64,000 nt of DNA from Comamonas sp. (GTDB lineage: Bacteria; Pseudomonadota; Gammaproteobacteria; Burkholderiales; Burkholderiaceae_C), in the NCBI GenBank assembly GCA_028690035.1, contig JAQVCA010000002.1, positions 62,001-126,000 on the forward strand. The letters run 5' to 3'. Under the pieces are notes generated by a model. It did no database searches. It was not told where the DNA came from and saw nothing but the letters and a program-made list of their open reading frames with translations. The position numbers were made by a program, and so were the translations under genes. Shown one piece after another: positions 7,970 to 17,763 of the stretch. Numbering within the stretch: position 1 is the first letter of the stretch; each line of letters opens with the position of its first letter.

Positions 7970-10864
7970 TTATTGCGTGAGCGGGTCGGCAGGCCCGAGC
8001 TGATCCACCGGCACAGGCCGCCCGAACAGATAGCCCTGGTAGGTGTAACAGCCATTGCGCGCCAACTCTTCACGCTGCGCGGCGGTTTCCACCCCTTCGG
8101 CGATCACCTCCATGCCCAGGTTGTTGGCCATGGTGACGATGGTGCGCACAATGGCTGCAGCGCGCAAATCCCCGATGCCCAGGTTGTGTACAAAGCTTTG
8201 ATCGATCTTGAGCTGACTCAGCGGCAGCTGACGCAGGTAGGCCAGCGAGGAATAGCCCGTGCCAAAGTCATCCAACGAAAAGCGCACCCCCTGCGTCTGC
8301 AAAGCGGCCATTTTCTCGATGGCATCCTGGGGGTTATCCAGCAACAGGCTTTCGGTCAATTCCAGTTTGAGCAAATGCGCTGGTGCGCCCGTACGGCGCA
8401 GCACGGCGCACACCTGCTCAACAAAGTCGGTCGTGCGCAGCTGGCGTCCACTGACGTTGACCGACACCGTTAGGTGCCTGCGCTGCGGGTCTTGCGCCCA
8501 TTGAGCCAGTTGCTCGCAGGCGGCCTGCAACACCCACTGCCCCAGGGGCAGGATCAGGCCGGTGTCTTCGGCCAACGGGATAAATTCGCCCGGCGGCACC
8601 AAGCCGCGCTGCGGGTGCTGCCAGCGCACCAGGCCTTCCGTGCCCACCATGCACCCCCGTGCATCCATCTGGGGTTGGTGGTACAGGCGCAGCTGGTTTT
8701 CGCTGATGCCCGTGCGCAGGTCATTTTCCAGCGCAATGCGCTGCACCACGCTGGCATGCATCTGCGGGTCAAAGAAACGCACGCGGTTGCGACCATCGTC
8801 CTTGGCTTGGTACATGGCCAGATCGGCGTGCTGCATCAAATCCTGCACGCTGACCTCGAGCCCCAAAAACAGCACCACACCAATGCTGCAGGTGCTTTGC
8901 AGTTCATGCCCAGACAGTACCATGGGCTGTGACAGCGCCTGCAGCATCTGATTGGCCACCACCTCGGCCTGCGCCGCAGCAGTCAGTGCCTGCGGATCCA
9001 AGTCTTCCAGCACCACGACAAACTCATCGCCGCCCAGGCGCGCTACGGTGTCGCCCTCACGCACGGCAGCAACCAGGCGCTGCCCCATTTCCTGCAACAG
9101 CACGTCGCCTTGCTCGTGCCCCAGGCTGTCGTTCACCAGTTTGAAGTTGTCCAGATCCAGAAACATCAAGGCACCGTGGCACTGGGTGCGACGACTACTG
9201 AGCAGCGCATGCTGCAGGCGATCGATAAGCAAACGTCGGTTGGGCAAGCCGGTCAGCAAGTCGTAAAAAGCCAGGTGACGAATCTCAGCCTCAGCCGCCT
9301 TGCGCTGGGAGATGTCGGTCAGCGTGCTGACGTAGTGCGTCACCTGTCCGGCATCGTTTTTCACCCCAGTGATAGTGAGCCACTCCGGGAAAATGACGCC
9401 ATCCTTGCGTCGGTTCCAGATTTCACCAGCCCACATGCCGGTGCTGCTCAGCGCGGCTTGCATGGCGGCATAAAACTCGGGCCCGTGGCGCCCAGATTTG
9501 AGCAAACTGGGCGTCTGGCCAATCGCCTCCTGCGGGGTGTAGCCTGTGATCTTGGTGAACGCCCGGTTGACGCGCAGGATCACCCCCTGGGCATCGGTCA
9601 CCAGCGTTCCTTCTTGAGACTCAAAGGCAATGGCGGCAATGCGCAAATCGTCCTGGGCGCGCTGCAATTGGCGGTGGTAATTGATAAATAAGCGCCGCGA
9701 CCAATGCGAAAACGCCAGCGATCCCAGCATCCCCAAGGCCAACGAGCCCAATACGACCAGCAGCAGCTCCCAGCGGCGCTGGTGGGCATCGTCGGCATGG
9801 GCATGCTCTTCGGCACGCAGCGCTGCTTCCAGTTCATCGTTAAAGATGGAAGTGGTCACCACCCAGCCCCAAGGTTCATACGTAGTGACCAAGGCCGTCT
9901 TGCGCCCCAGGGGCTGGCCCGGGGCAGCGCCCGAACGCGGCCAGTCGTATTCGACAAAACCGCCTCCGGCTTGGGCAGTGGCACGCAACTTTTCCAGGGC
10001 GTGCCGCTGCACCTGGGGCATTTGCTCAGGCAAGAGGCCCTCGATAGCCACATCGCCGGGGCTGAGCAAGGAGCGCCCTTGGGCATCCAGCAGCCCGATG
10101 GTGCCCGTCGCACCAAAGCGCAAGGCACGCAAGCGCTGCATGGCTTCCTGCTTTTGCAGCTCCTCCCATTCGAACAGGTAATCACCCGTACCGATCAACC
10201 AGTCGTAGGGGGCAAAGTGGCGCACATAGGCCAGCTTTTGCGCCATGCGATCCGGGGTTGCCGGGTGGTACCAACGGTAGTGAAAAAAGCCCTCTCCTTG
10301 GGGTGAATGGGCCGCATTGACCAGTCCTCGCATCACGTACGCCCCCGAGTCGTCGCGGTTGTCCATACCGGCACGGCCTTCGTACTCTGGCGCCGTGGGC
10401 AGCAGCACGAACTCGCCTTGCATGGAGTCGATGAAGATATAACCACGCCCATCAAAGAAACGCACCGGGCGCAGTGCCTCAACGATCAGTTGCTTGACTT
10501 CCGTAGGGGGCCTTTGGCTTGCTTCGCGCTCATGGATGGCTTGGGCAACCTGCATAGCAGCATCGACTTGTTCCACAATGCTGCGACGCAAAACCTCTTC
10601 GGTGCGCCTACGCAAGAACTCCATATAGCCTACGGCAGATTGCATCTCTGCTGTCAGACGCTCATGCTGCTGGATCGTCAGCGCCTGCGTGATACGTGTC
10701 AGCGCAGCCTGCTGTGCGTGCTCATTGCGCCACGAATAAAAGGCTGCCAACGCCAGCGTTACCACCAACATCAAGCCCAAAGTGCCCATCAAATGCAGCC
10801 GGGGCATGGTGGTTTCATTGGCAGAAAGCTGAATCTGGCTTTTTCCTGGCTCTTGAGCAGTCAC
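7970..10864 (-). CDS. Membrane-bound Cache-PAS-GGDEF-EAL cyclic-di-GMP signalling protein
   Basis: 964 residues. A membrane segment lies at about 24-44, a periplasmic region with two Cache-like repeats (each with an ...GRGYIFIDSMQGEFVL- or GTIGLLDAQGRSL-type core) runs to about 350, and a second membrane segment is at about 360-385. A PAS domain follows (about 405-525). Then comes GGDEF with the intact motif at 611-615, preceded by an RxxD inhibitory site (REGD) five residues upstream, and a C-terminal EAL domain with EGL at 743-745, DDFGTGYSSL, LKIDQSFV and EGVET. Both catalytic motifs look intact, so it could make or degrade c-di-GMP in response to a periplasmic ligand; the ligand and net activity are unknown. 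It appears to be a single-gene unit. Confidence 0.92.
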   Translation of the reverse strand: MTAQEPGKSQIQLSANETTMPRLHLMGTLGLMLVVTLALAAFYSWRNEHAQQAALTRITQALTIQQHERLTAEMQSAVGYMEFLRRRTEEVLRRSIVEQVDAAMQVAQAIHEREASQRPPTEVKQLIVEALRPVRFFDGRGYIFIDSMQGEFVLLPTAPEYEGRAGMDNRDDSGAYVMRGLVNAAHSPQGEGFFHYRWYHPATPDRMAQKLAYVRHFAPYDWLIGTGDYLFEWEELQKQEAMQRLRALRFGATGTIGLLDAQGRSLLSPGDVAIEGLLPEQMPQVQRHALEKLRATAQAGGGFVEYDWPRSGAAPGQPLGRKTALVTTYEPWGWVVTTSIFNDELEAALRAEEHAHADDAHQRRWELLLVVLGSLALGMLGSLAFSHWSRRLFINYHRQLQRAQDDLRIAAIAFESQEGTLVTDAQGVILRVNRAFTKITGYTPQEAIGQTPSLLKSGRHGPEFYAAMQAALSSTGMWAGEIWNRRKDGVIFPEWLTITGVKNDAGQVTHYVSTLTDISQRKAAEAEIRHLAFYDLLTGLPNRRLLIDRLQHALLSSRRTQCHGALMFLDLDNFKLVNDSLGHEQGDVLLQEMGQRLVAAVREGDTVARLGGDEFVVVLEDLDPQALTAAAQAEVVANQMLQALSQPMVLSGHELQSTCSIGVVLFLGLEVSVQDLMQHADLAMYQAKDDGRNRVRFFDPQMHASVVQRIALENDLRTGISENQLRLYHQPQMDARGCMVGTEGLVRWQHPQRGLVPPGEFIPLAEDTGLILPLGQWVLQAACEQLAQWAQDPQRRHLTVSVNVSGRQLRTTDFVEQVCAVLRRTGAPAHLLKLELTESLLLDNPQDAIEKMAALQTQGVRFSLDDFGTGYSSLAYLRQLPLSQLKIDQSFVHNLGIGDLRAAAIVRTIVTMANNLGMEVIAEGVETAAQREELARNGCYTYQGYLFGRPVPVDQLGPADPLTQ

Positions 10865-10955
10865 TTAGCGACACCTTTGGCTGTCCATAAAGGAATGCGG
10901 CCTACCCCACCAGGGAGTAGGCCGGTCTATCGGCGCGTCGAATATACACAAATAA

Positions 10956-13295
10956 TTACGGTTTGCTCTTTCCGGTTGATTTGCGCGTGGAAGTGCCTGA
11001 CTTGGCAGACGCTTTCCCAGACTTGGCGGGCTTAGCCACCTTGCCCAAACGCGCGGGTGCCTCATCTGCTGCGCCCTGTGCCTGCGTAGGCTCCCGCGCG
11101 GCCCGATCGGCAGCGGGTACCAATACCCCCTCTTCCTCTTGCTGGCGCAGCAAAGCTGCGGTGCGCCGCGCTGCGCGACTGCGCCCTGGGCCACGCTGGA
11201 GAGGGGTTACCGCCGACAGCTCATCCTGCACCAAACGAAAATCGATGCGCCGCGCATCCAAATCTACCCGACTCACCTGCACCTGCATGCGCGTGCCGAT
11301 GGCGTAGCGCTGGCCACTACGTTCGCCCCGCAATTCCTGGCGCAACTCATCAAAGCGGAAGTAATCACCACCGAGCTCACTGATGTGTACCAAGCCCTCC
11401 ACATACATGGCATCCAGCGTGACAAACAGGCCAAAACTGGTCACTGCGGTAACGGTACCTGCGAATTCTTCACCCAGGTAATCGCGCATGTACTTGCATT
11501 TGAGCCATGCTTCCACATCGCGACTGGCCTCATCGGCGCGGCGCTCGTTGGCGCTGCAATGCAGGCCTGCGGCTTCCCAGCCTTGCACCTGGGCTTTGGC
11601 AAGGCGACTGGGTGTGGCAGCGTCCTCAGCACGCGGTGGCACCACACGATCAGCCAACCGCTTGGCCAACTTGGCCTGGGCCTCCCCAGGTGTGGGCAAA
11701 GTGGGCAATTGGTAATGCTTACCCTGCAGGATGGCTTTGATGACGCGGTGCAGCAGCAAATCTGGGTAGCGCCGAATCGGACTGGTGAAGTGGGTGTATG
11801 CGTCGTACGCCAAGCCAAAGTGGCCAGTATTCTGGGGGGTGTACATGGCTTGCATCATGGAGCGCAACAGCACGGTGTGTACCTGTACCGCATCCGGGCG
11901 TTCGTGTGTCGCCTTGGCAATCGCCTGGAACTCGGCCACCTTGGGCTGATCGCTGATAGTTGCCGGTATGGCCAGTGCCTTGAGGTAGGCACGCAAGATT
12001 TCCACCTTGTCTGGTGATGGATGATCGTGCACGCGAAACAACGCCACCTGGTGGTTGTGCAGCACAAAATCGGCCGCACTGACGTTGGCGGCCAGCATGC
12101 ACTCTTCAATCAGGCGGTGTGCCTCGGTACGCGTGCGGGGTACGATTTTTTCAATGCGTCCCGCCTCATCGCTGACGATTTGCGTTTCTACCGTATCGAA
12201 ATCCACCGCGCCACGCACCTCACGCGCTTGCAGCAATGCGGTGTACACACCATGCAGATGCAACAGGTGCGGCACCAAGTCGGCGCGCTGGGTCGCCTCA
12301 GGCCCGCGGGTGTTGCCCAAGATGGCTGCCACCTCGGTATAGGTTAGGCGTGCATGGCTGTTCATGACCGCCGGATAAAACTGGTAAGCATGCAACTGAC
12401 CCTCAGCCGTGATGAGCATGTCGCTGACCATACACAAGCGATCCACGTGCGGGTTCAGTGAGCACAAACCGTTGCTGAGCTTTTCCGGCAGCATGGGGAT
12501 CACGCGGCGCGGAAAGTACACGCTGGTGGCGCGGTCATAGGCATCCACATCGATCGGATTACCGTTTTGCACATAGTGGCTCACATCAGCGATCGCCACC
12601 AAGAGGCGCCAGCCCTGAGTGCGCCCAATTTTCACTGGCTCGCAGTACACAGCATCATCAAAATCGCGTGCATCCTCACCGTCGATGGTGACCAATGGCA
12701 CATCGCGCAGATCAACACGACCCTTGCGATCCTTGGCCTGTACCTTCTCTGGCAAAGCAGCGGCAGCGGCCAGGCAAGCCTCAGAGAAGACATGCGGCAC
12801 TTGGTACTTGCGCACGGCAATCTCGATTTCCATGCCGGGATCGTCCACCTCGCCCAACACCTCTGTCACCTGCCCCACAGGTTGACCATAAAGCGCCGGG
12901 GGCTCCGTCAGCTCTACGACGACCACCTGTCCGGCTTTACCTGCCCCAGGACCCTGGGGCAGCAACACATCTTGGCCAAAGCGTCGATCTTCAGGTGCCA
13001 GCAGCCAGACACCGCTTTCTTGGAGCAAGCGACCAATCATCTGGCGCACTGGACGCTCCAGAATCTCCAGCACCTGCCCCTCGGGGCGCCCGCGTTTATC
13101 CTGGCCTGTAATGCGCACGCGCACCATGTCCTGATGCAGAACAGCGCGCATCTCATTGGGCGGTAGAAAAATGTCACCTTGTCCACCGTTGCGTAGGACA
13201 AAACCATGACCATCACGGTGGCCCTGCACCTGTCCTTCAATTTCTTTATGCAAATCGCGCAAATTGCTGCGCGGCGTATTTTTCTTGCTGTACAA
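10956..13295 (-). CDS. rnr: Ribonuclease R (exoribonuclease II family)
   Basis: Processive 3'-5' RNase acting on structured RNA. An N-terminal OB/cold-shock region contains GHRDGHGFVLRN. The RNB catalytic domain has VTIDGEDARDFDDAVY, the Asp cluster for two metals. The S1 domain has GTVTAVTSFGLFVTLD, and the tail is Lys/Ser-rich. The likely start is TTG at 13295 (LYSKKNTPRSNL), with AGGAAAG 8 bases upstream; that gives 779 residues. The reading frame stays open further back only because it runs antisense through tRNA-Leu, so the longer version is rejected. The start codon coincides with the -10 region proposed for the divergent tRNA-Leu. Confidence 0.9.
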   Translation of the reverse strand: MYSKKNTPRSNLRDLHKEIEGQVQGHRDGHGFVLRNGGQGDIFLPPNEMRAVLHQDMVRVRITGQDKRGRPEGQVLEILERPVRQMIGRLLQESGVWLLAPEDRRFGQDVLLPQGPGAGKAGQVVVVELTEPPALYGQPVGQVTEVLGEVDDPGMEIEIAVRKYQVPHVFSEACLAAAAALPEKVQAKDRKGRVDLRDVPLVTIDGEDARDFDDAVYCEPVKIGRTQGWRLLVAIADVSHYVQNGNPIDVDAYDRATSVYFPRRVIPMLPEKLSNGLCSLNPHVDRLCMVSDMLITAEGQLHAYQFYPAVMNSHARLTYTEVAAILGNTRGPEATQRADLVPHLLHLHGVYTALLQAREVRGAVDFDTVETQIVSDEAGRIEKIVPRTRTEAHRLIEECMLAANVSAADFVLHNHQVALFRVHDHPSPDKVEILRAYLKALAIPATISDQPKVAEFQAIAKATHERPDAVQVHTVLLRSMMQAMYTPQNTGHFGLAYDAYTHFTSPIRRYPDLLLHRVIKAILQGKHYQLPTLPTPGEAQAKLAKRLADRVVPPRAEDAATPSRLAKAQVQGWEAAGLHCSANERRADEASRDVEAWLKCKYMRDYLGEEFAGTVTAVTSFGLFVTLDAMYVEGLVHISELGGDYFRFDELRQELRGERSGQRYAIGTRMQVQVSRVDLDARRIDFRLVQDELSAVTPLQRGPGRSRAARRTAALLRQQEEEGVLVPAADRAAREPTQAQGAADEAPARLGKVAKPAKSGKASAKSGTSTRKSTGKSKP

Positions 13296-13296
13296 T
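13291..13296 (+). promoter_or_regulatory. Proposed -10 of the tRNA-Leu(CAG) cluster
   Basis: TACAAT lies 19 bp before the first tRNA-Leu gene, the right distance for a stable-RNA promoter. The best upstream hexamer is TTGCTG, at a spacing of 21 bp, which is too long. The element overlaps the TTG start codon of rnr on the other strand, so tRNA transcription could compete with rnr expression (inference). Confidence 0.4.
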
Positions 13297-13314
13297 GCGA
13301 ATCTTTCCTGAAAT

Positions 13315-13399
<85 letters not shown>

Positions 13400-13513
13400 A
13401 GTTTAACGACAACTTCTTGCAACAGAAAGTTGTTTAAGACAATAAATCTGCTGATTTAAGCAGTCAGGAAAAGAAAAAAGAAGTTTGCATGAGCAGCGCG
13501 CGAGCGCACTCAA

Positions 13514-13598
<85 letters not shown>

Positions 13599-13667
13599 AA
13601 ATTTCATAAAAACTCAAGGAGCAAACTTTCCGGTGCTACCACACCGAAAAAAGGATAGTTTGCACAA

Positions 13668-13752
<85 letters not shown>

Positions 13753-13763
13753 AGATACAAAAT

Positions 13764-13801
13764 AAAAAACCGCTGTGGTCTTTCGGCCTCAGCGGTTTTT
13801 T
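13764..13801 (+). terminator. Intrinsic terminator of the tRNA-Leu cluster
   Basis: AAAACCGCTGTGG and CCTCAGCGGTTTTTT form a stem with a short loop and a U-run, 12 bp after tRNA-Leu copy 3. It could act in both directions because the left arm begins with A's. Confidence 0.85.
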
Positions 13802-13825
13802 CATGGCCGCTGCACTGGCCACATA

Positions 13826-13908
13826 AAAACCCCCGATCTTTAGAGCAAGCACTTGCTGTCCAAAGAACGGGGTTTTTGTGCAAACCTAACGCCCTTGCGG
13901 GCGCAGGT
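13826..13908 (-). terminator. Terminator hairpins downstream of the DUF349 gene
   Basis: Two inverted repeats lie between the DUF349 stop and the tRNA terminator. One is AACCT..CGCCC-TTGC-GGGCG..AGGTT (13882-13908). The other is a long arm pair AAAAACCCC...GGGGTTTTT with an inner AGCAAG-CA-CTTGCT hairpin (13826-13877). The T-run on the minus strand suits termination of the DUF349 transcript. Confidence 0.7.
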
Positions 13909-13921
13909 TGCTTGCTTACTC

Positions 13922-16498
13922 TTATTTGCTGTTACGCAGCAGATTCTTCAGGGCATTCTGCAGGCGGCGCGCCTGCTCTTCGCCATGGGCACTGGCCAGT
14001 ACGGTGGCTACGTCCTGCCCCCAGGTCTCTTGGGGCATAGCGGCATGGCGCTGCGTCAACAACTGCAGCTGCAGCATGCGGCGCGCACTGTGCTGCTGCG
14101 CAGGAGTTGGCACATCGGCGGCCACCTCCAGACGCAACAACGCGATGCTGGCATCGCCCTGCGCAGTGCTCGACAAGGCCTGCTGCCAAGCCTGGCGCGT
14201 CGCAGAGGAGACCTTGCTGCCCAACTCCTGTGCGGTAGGCAGTAAAGCGGCATCGCGCTGCGCCCAAGCCTGCATGCATTGGGTCAATGCCTGACCATGG
14301 GCCTGGGCAGCCAACTTGCGCAGCGCCTGCTGGGCTTGCTCCAGAGCATCACGCTGGGCTCGGAACGCGGCGTCGCCCAAACGTGGGCCACGATCGGTGC
14401 GCTCAAAGCGCTCACGCTGCGGCGCAGCTTTGTCGTTGCGTGGGCCACGGGCATCACGCCCAGCCGCCACCGTCGTAGCACCGTGACGGTCATCGCCACG
14501 CACTGCGCGCACGGGTCGCTCTGCTGCTGCAGGCATGCTGCTGGCTTCTGGTACAGCTGCAGGCTGTGCGACCTCAGCAGGTGTTGTGGCAGCCGCAGCA
14601 TCGTGCTGTGCTTTGCGTGCAGCTTCCAGTGCCGCCATTGCAGCACGAATTTCCTGCGCATCGCCCCCCGCACTGGCCGCTTGCAGCGCCTGTGCTGCCG
14701 CCACCACGGCCTGCTCATGCGCTGACAGCGGTGCTTGTGCTACTGCGCCACGCCCCCGCTCGGCGGGCTTGCGGGCAAATGCCGTATCCAGAGGATGACG
14801 GAACGCGTCCCACAGCTTTTGCTCCAGCTTGCGATCCAGTGGCACGGCCTGTGCCAACTCTTGCCAGCGCTGCTGCAAGGCTTTGACAACATCCACGCGC
14901 AAAGCGCCTGCGCTTTCTGCCAATGCCTGAGCCTCGGCGATCAATGCCTGACGCTGTTGCACACTGGCTTGCTGAGCGGCACGCAAAGGTGCTTCTGCCG
15001 CGTGCAGGGCCTGTTTCCACAGCGGCTGCAGTTCGGCGAACACTTTTTCGCCGACATGGCCACCCTCGCGCCAGCGCTGGGCAAATTGGCGCAAAGCACG
15101 CGCCATGTCTTTCCAGTCTTGGCTGTTGGCGTGGGTCTGCGCCCAGGCCTGGACTTCCTCGATCAGTGCCATGCGAGCAGCTTTGTGCTGGCTGGATTCG
15201 GCGCGCACACGACCGAGCAATTGCTGCACCTGCTGATGTACCGAAGTACAGGCCTCGTCGAATTTTTTCCACAAGCCATGGTTGGGCAGTGCGGTCTGAT
15301 CCAGCTGGCGCCATTGCTCGCGCAGCTGGCGCAGTGCTTCTTGCAACTTGCGCGTGTTGCCCTGCCCTTCGCTCGATTGCAGCAGCAAGGCCTGAGCCTG
15401 CTCCAGCAAACTGTGGCGCTGGGTATCGGCCTGTTCAGGCTGCCAACCATGGGGGTCACCTGCAGCCAGCAGCTGGGCATGTACCTGGGCGACTGTGTCG
15501 GCATCCAGCCAGCGACCATGCTGCTTGAGGGTGCCGCGCACCTGGGCAATGGCCGCCGTCCTGCCTTCTGGGGTGGCATCGGCCAAGGCCTGCAACACAG
15601 GCGCAATGGCTGCCTGCGCAGCCTGCTGACGCTGGGCTGGATCGGGTTTGGCCTTGCTGGCTGCAGCAGAAGCGGCGGCTGGGGTAGCGACCGCAGCAAC
15701 CGCCGCCAGCTCGGAAGGCAAGCCACGCGCCACGCGGATTTCATCGGCCCAGACTGGTACGCTGGGCAAATCCATACTGGCATTTTCCGCCGCCAGCTTG
15801 GTCGCAGCCAAAGCGTCCAAAAACGCTTGCCACACCAAGAGCAGCTGTTCTTCAGAGCTTTGCAGCGAAACCACCAAGCGCTCTTGCACGCTGGCCCAAT
15901 CGGCAGCATTGCGCAGCTCCAAGGCCTGCTGGCGCCACTGCGTTACATCGCTTTGCAGACTGTTCAAGGCCTGATCGGCCTCTTTCCAGGGCTTGGTGGA
16001 CAGCACTTCAATGCGCTGCGCCAGCAACACCGCCACTTCGCGCTGTACCTGCACCTTGTGCTGCAGCTCTTCAATGGTTTTGACGCGTTCGGTCAGTTGC
16101 GCCTTCAGTTGTGCCAAAGGCTCGCGCGACAGTGGTGCGCCGGCCTTGGCCGCGTCACGCTGCCAGTCGATGGCGCCTTGCAGCGAAAAACTGGGGGCCT
16201 CCAGCAAGGCCTGGGCGGCAGCGGCCCATTCACCGGCGATCGATGCTTGGTCTTTGGCGCGGCGCAGCTCGTCCATGCGTTCACGCACCAGACGGGCCGC
16301 GCCCTTGTCGCGCGTGCTCAGTTCTTTGAAAACTTCTTGCAGTTGCTCGGCCGTGGGATCCTTGGACAGCCATTCGCGCAGACAAGCGGCGCGATCGCCC
16401 GAGGTTTGCGCCGAGAATGCGCCCCCCGTCAAAGCATCCAAGGGGTGGGCTTCGGCGTTTTTGCCAGCGGTTGGGGTGAGTTCGGGTGCGTCAGACAT
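13922..16498 (-). CDS. DUF349 domain protein, large helical cytosolic protein
   Basis: 858 residues from MSDAPELTPTAGKN; the upstream open frame is discarded because it lacks family sequence. It contains several degenerate DUF349 repeats recognisable by W-R-x-L patterns, for example LREQWRQLDQTALPNHGLWK, FAQRWREGGHVGEKVFAELQ and LQQRWQELAQAVPLDRKLEQ. Ala/Gln-rich, low-complexity helical linkers and an Arg/Asp-rich stretch (GDDRHGATT, RGPRNDK) lie between them. No enzyme motif is seen. DUF349 proteins are widespread with poorly known function. The long gap upstream holds a half palindromic repeat. Confidence 0.85.
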   Translation of the reverse strand: MSDAPELTPTAGKNAEAHPLDALTGGAFSAQTSGDRAACLREWLSKDPTAEQLQEVFKELSTRDKGAARLVRERMDELRRAKDQASIAGEWAAAAQALLEAPSFSLQGAIDWQRDAAKAGAPLSREPLAQLKAQLTERVKTIEELQHKVQVQREVAVLLAQRIEVLSTKPWKEADQALNSLQSDVTQWRQQALELRNAADWASVQERLVVSLQSSEEQLLLVWQAFLDALAATKLAAENASMDLPSVPVWADEIRVARGLPSELAAVAAVATPAAASAAASKAKPDPAQRQQAAQAAIAPVLQALADATPEGRTAAIAQVRGTLKQHGRWLDADTVAQVHAQLLAAGDPHGWQPEQADTQRHSLLEQAQALLLQSSEGQGNTRKLQEALRQLREQWRQLDQTALPNHGLWKKFDEACTSVHQQVQQLLGRVRAESSQHKAARMALIEEVQAWAQTHANSQDWKDMARALRQFAQRWREGGHVGEKVFAELQPLWKQALHAAEAPLRAAQQASVQQRQALIAEAQALAESAGALRVDVVKALQQRWQELAQAVPLDRKLEQKLWDAFRHPLDTAFARKPAERGRGAVAQAPLSAHEQAVVAAAQALQAASAGGDAQEIRAAMAALEAARKAQHDAAAATTPAEVAQPAAVPEASSMPAAAERPVRAVRGDDRHGATTVAAGRDARGPRNDKAAPQRERFERTDRGPRLGDAAFRAQRDALEQAQQALRKLAAQAHGQALTQCMQAWAQRDAALLPTAQELGSKVSSATRQAWQQALSSTAQGDASIALLRLEVAADVPTPAQQHSARRMLQLQLLTQRHAAMPQETWGQDVATVLASAHGEEQARRLQNALKNLLRNSK

Positions 16499-16705
16499 GG
16501 TGCTGAAAAATAAACATTCATAAGTAGAAAAGAACGGCCCAGGGCCGGGGTGCAACCCGCCCTGGGCATATTCCGATGTAGGGGTGGCTACTGCAGGCGC
16601 AGCGCCACGTTGCGGGGTATTTTCACCTTGAAACAGGCCATGCCCAAACAGGTGCCGGGCACAGACACTCAAGAATATGAAAGAAAAGTGACATTTACCC
16701 AATGG

Positions 16706-16732
16706 CAATAAGCGCGAGCAGCTATCAATCTT
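16706..16732. repeat. Half copy of the palindromic repeat
   Basis: AATAAGCGCGAGCAGCTATC corresponds to the right arm of the family; no matching left arm is seen nearby. It lies in the 242-bp gap between ldcA and the DUF349 gene, on whose upstream side it sits. Nothing else recognisable is in that gap. Confidence 0.55.
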
Positions 16733-16740
16733 GAGTTATC

Positions 16741-17730
16741 TCAATCGGTATGTCCCCAATAGAGCAAGGCATCGCGCCCCTCCACAGATAAGGAGACCTG
16801 CGCGCCCACGGGCAAAAGTACCTTGGTGGGCACATGACCAAACGGCAGACCCGTCAGCACCGGGCAAGCGATCTGGGCACGCAGCCAATCGACCACGCTG
16901 TGCCACTGGTAACCAGCATCGTGGCGGGTCAGGCGGTACTCGGTAAAGTGCCCCAGCACGATCGCCTGCTGACGCGCCAGCACCCCGGCATGCAGCAACT
17001 GGGTGAGCATGCGTTCGATGCGGTAGGGGTGCTCGCCCACATCTTCCAGAAACAAGATGCCGCCTTCGATCTGCGGCCAATACGGCGTGCCCAGCAGCGA
17101 CACCAGCACTGCCAGATTGCCCCCCCACAGCGTGGCGGCGGGAATGTACACATCGTGCGGCGCCACGCTGGCAGCACCGCGCAGCTTGGGCATGCGCCAG
17201 CCTGCGCCTTCGCCCTGGCCGCAGAGCAAGTCTTCCAGACAAGCCTGGCAAATTTCGTCCACGCCTTCTGGGGTGCCCAAATCGGCACACAACAACGGCC
17301 CGGCCCAGGTGGTGGCGCCCGTCTGCGCCAGCAGGCCCAGTTGCAGCGCGGTGAAGTCGCTCATGCCCACCCATTGCATGCCGCGCTGGATGGACTGGGC
17401 CAGTGCCGGGTAGTCGATATGCGCCAGCAGGCGCGACAGACCATAACCGCCGCGCGCCGCCAGCGCCACATCAGCACCACTGGCCGCGGCACGCTGGAGC
17501 GCCGCCAGCCGGGTGGCATCGTCGCCCGCAAAACGCTGCACGCGGGTCAAGGCATCGGCGTCCACTTCTACTTGGTGGCCCATGGCCTCCAGCCGACGCA
17601 CACCACGCCGGAATGCGACCTTGTCGCGGATGGCTCCGGACGGGGCATACACATAGATGTGCTTGCTACCGTGGTCAGAATGATCGTGATCGTGATCGTG
17701 GGAATGTGAATGTGAGTGCGCTATGGACAC
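16741..17730 (-). CDS. ldcA: Murein LD-carboxypeptidase (S66 family) with His-rich N-terminal tail
   Basis: Cytosolic peptidase of murein recycling that removes the terminal D-Ala from tetrapeptides. The 329-residue protein has ARGGYGLSRLL and VGMSDFTALQLGLL (nucleophile Ser), ILFLEDVGEHPYRIERML (catalytic Glu) and GLPFGHVPTKVLLPVG (catalytic His), the S66 Ser-Glu-His arrangement. Unusual is the first 24 residues: nine His alternating with Ser and Asp (MSIAHSHSHSHDHDHDHSDH), coded by short DNA tandem repeats. This tail is not part of the S66 fold and looks metal-binding. The gene is 33 bp after tadA and probably co-transcribed. Confidence 0.9.
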   Translation of the reverse strand: MSIAHSHSHSHDHDHDHSDHGSKHIYVYAPSGAIRDKVAFRRGVRRLEAMGHQVEVDADALTRVQRFAGDDATRLAALQRAAASGADVALAARGGYGLSRLLAHIDYPALAQSIQRGMQWVGMSDFTALQLGLLAQTGATTWAGPLLCADLGTPEGVDEICQACLEDLLCGQGEGAGWRMPKLRGAASVAPHDVYIPAATLWGGNLAVLVSLLGTPYWPQIEGGILFLEDVGEHPYRIERMLTQLLHAGVLARQQAIVLGHFTEYRLTRHDAGYQWHSVVDWLRAQIACPVLTGLPFGHVPTKVLLPVGAQVSLSVEGRDALLYWGHTD

Positions 17731-17763
17731 GGTGCTCAGGCGATGCGCCTGCTCCGAAAAATT

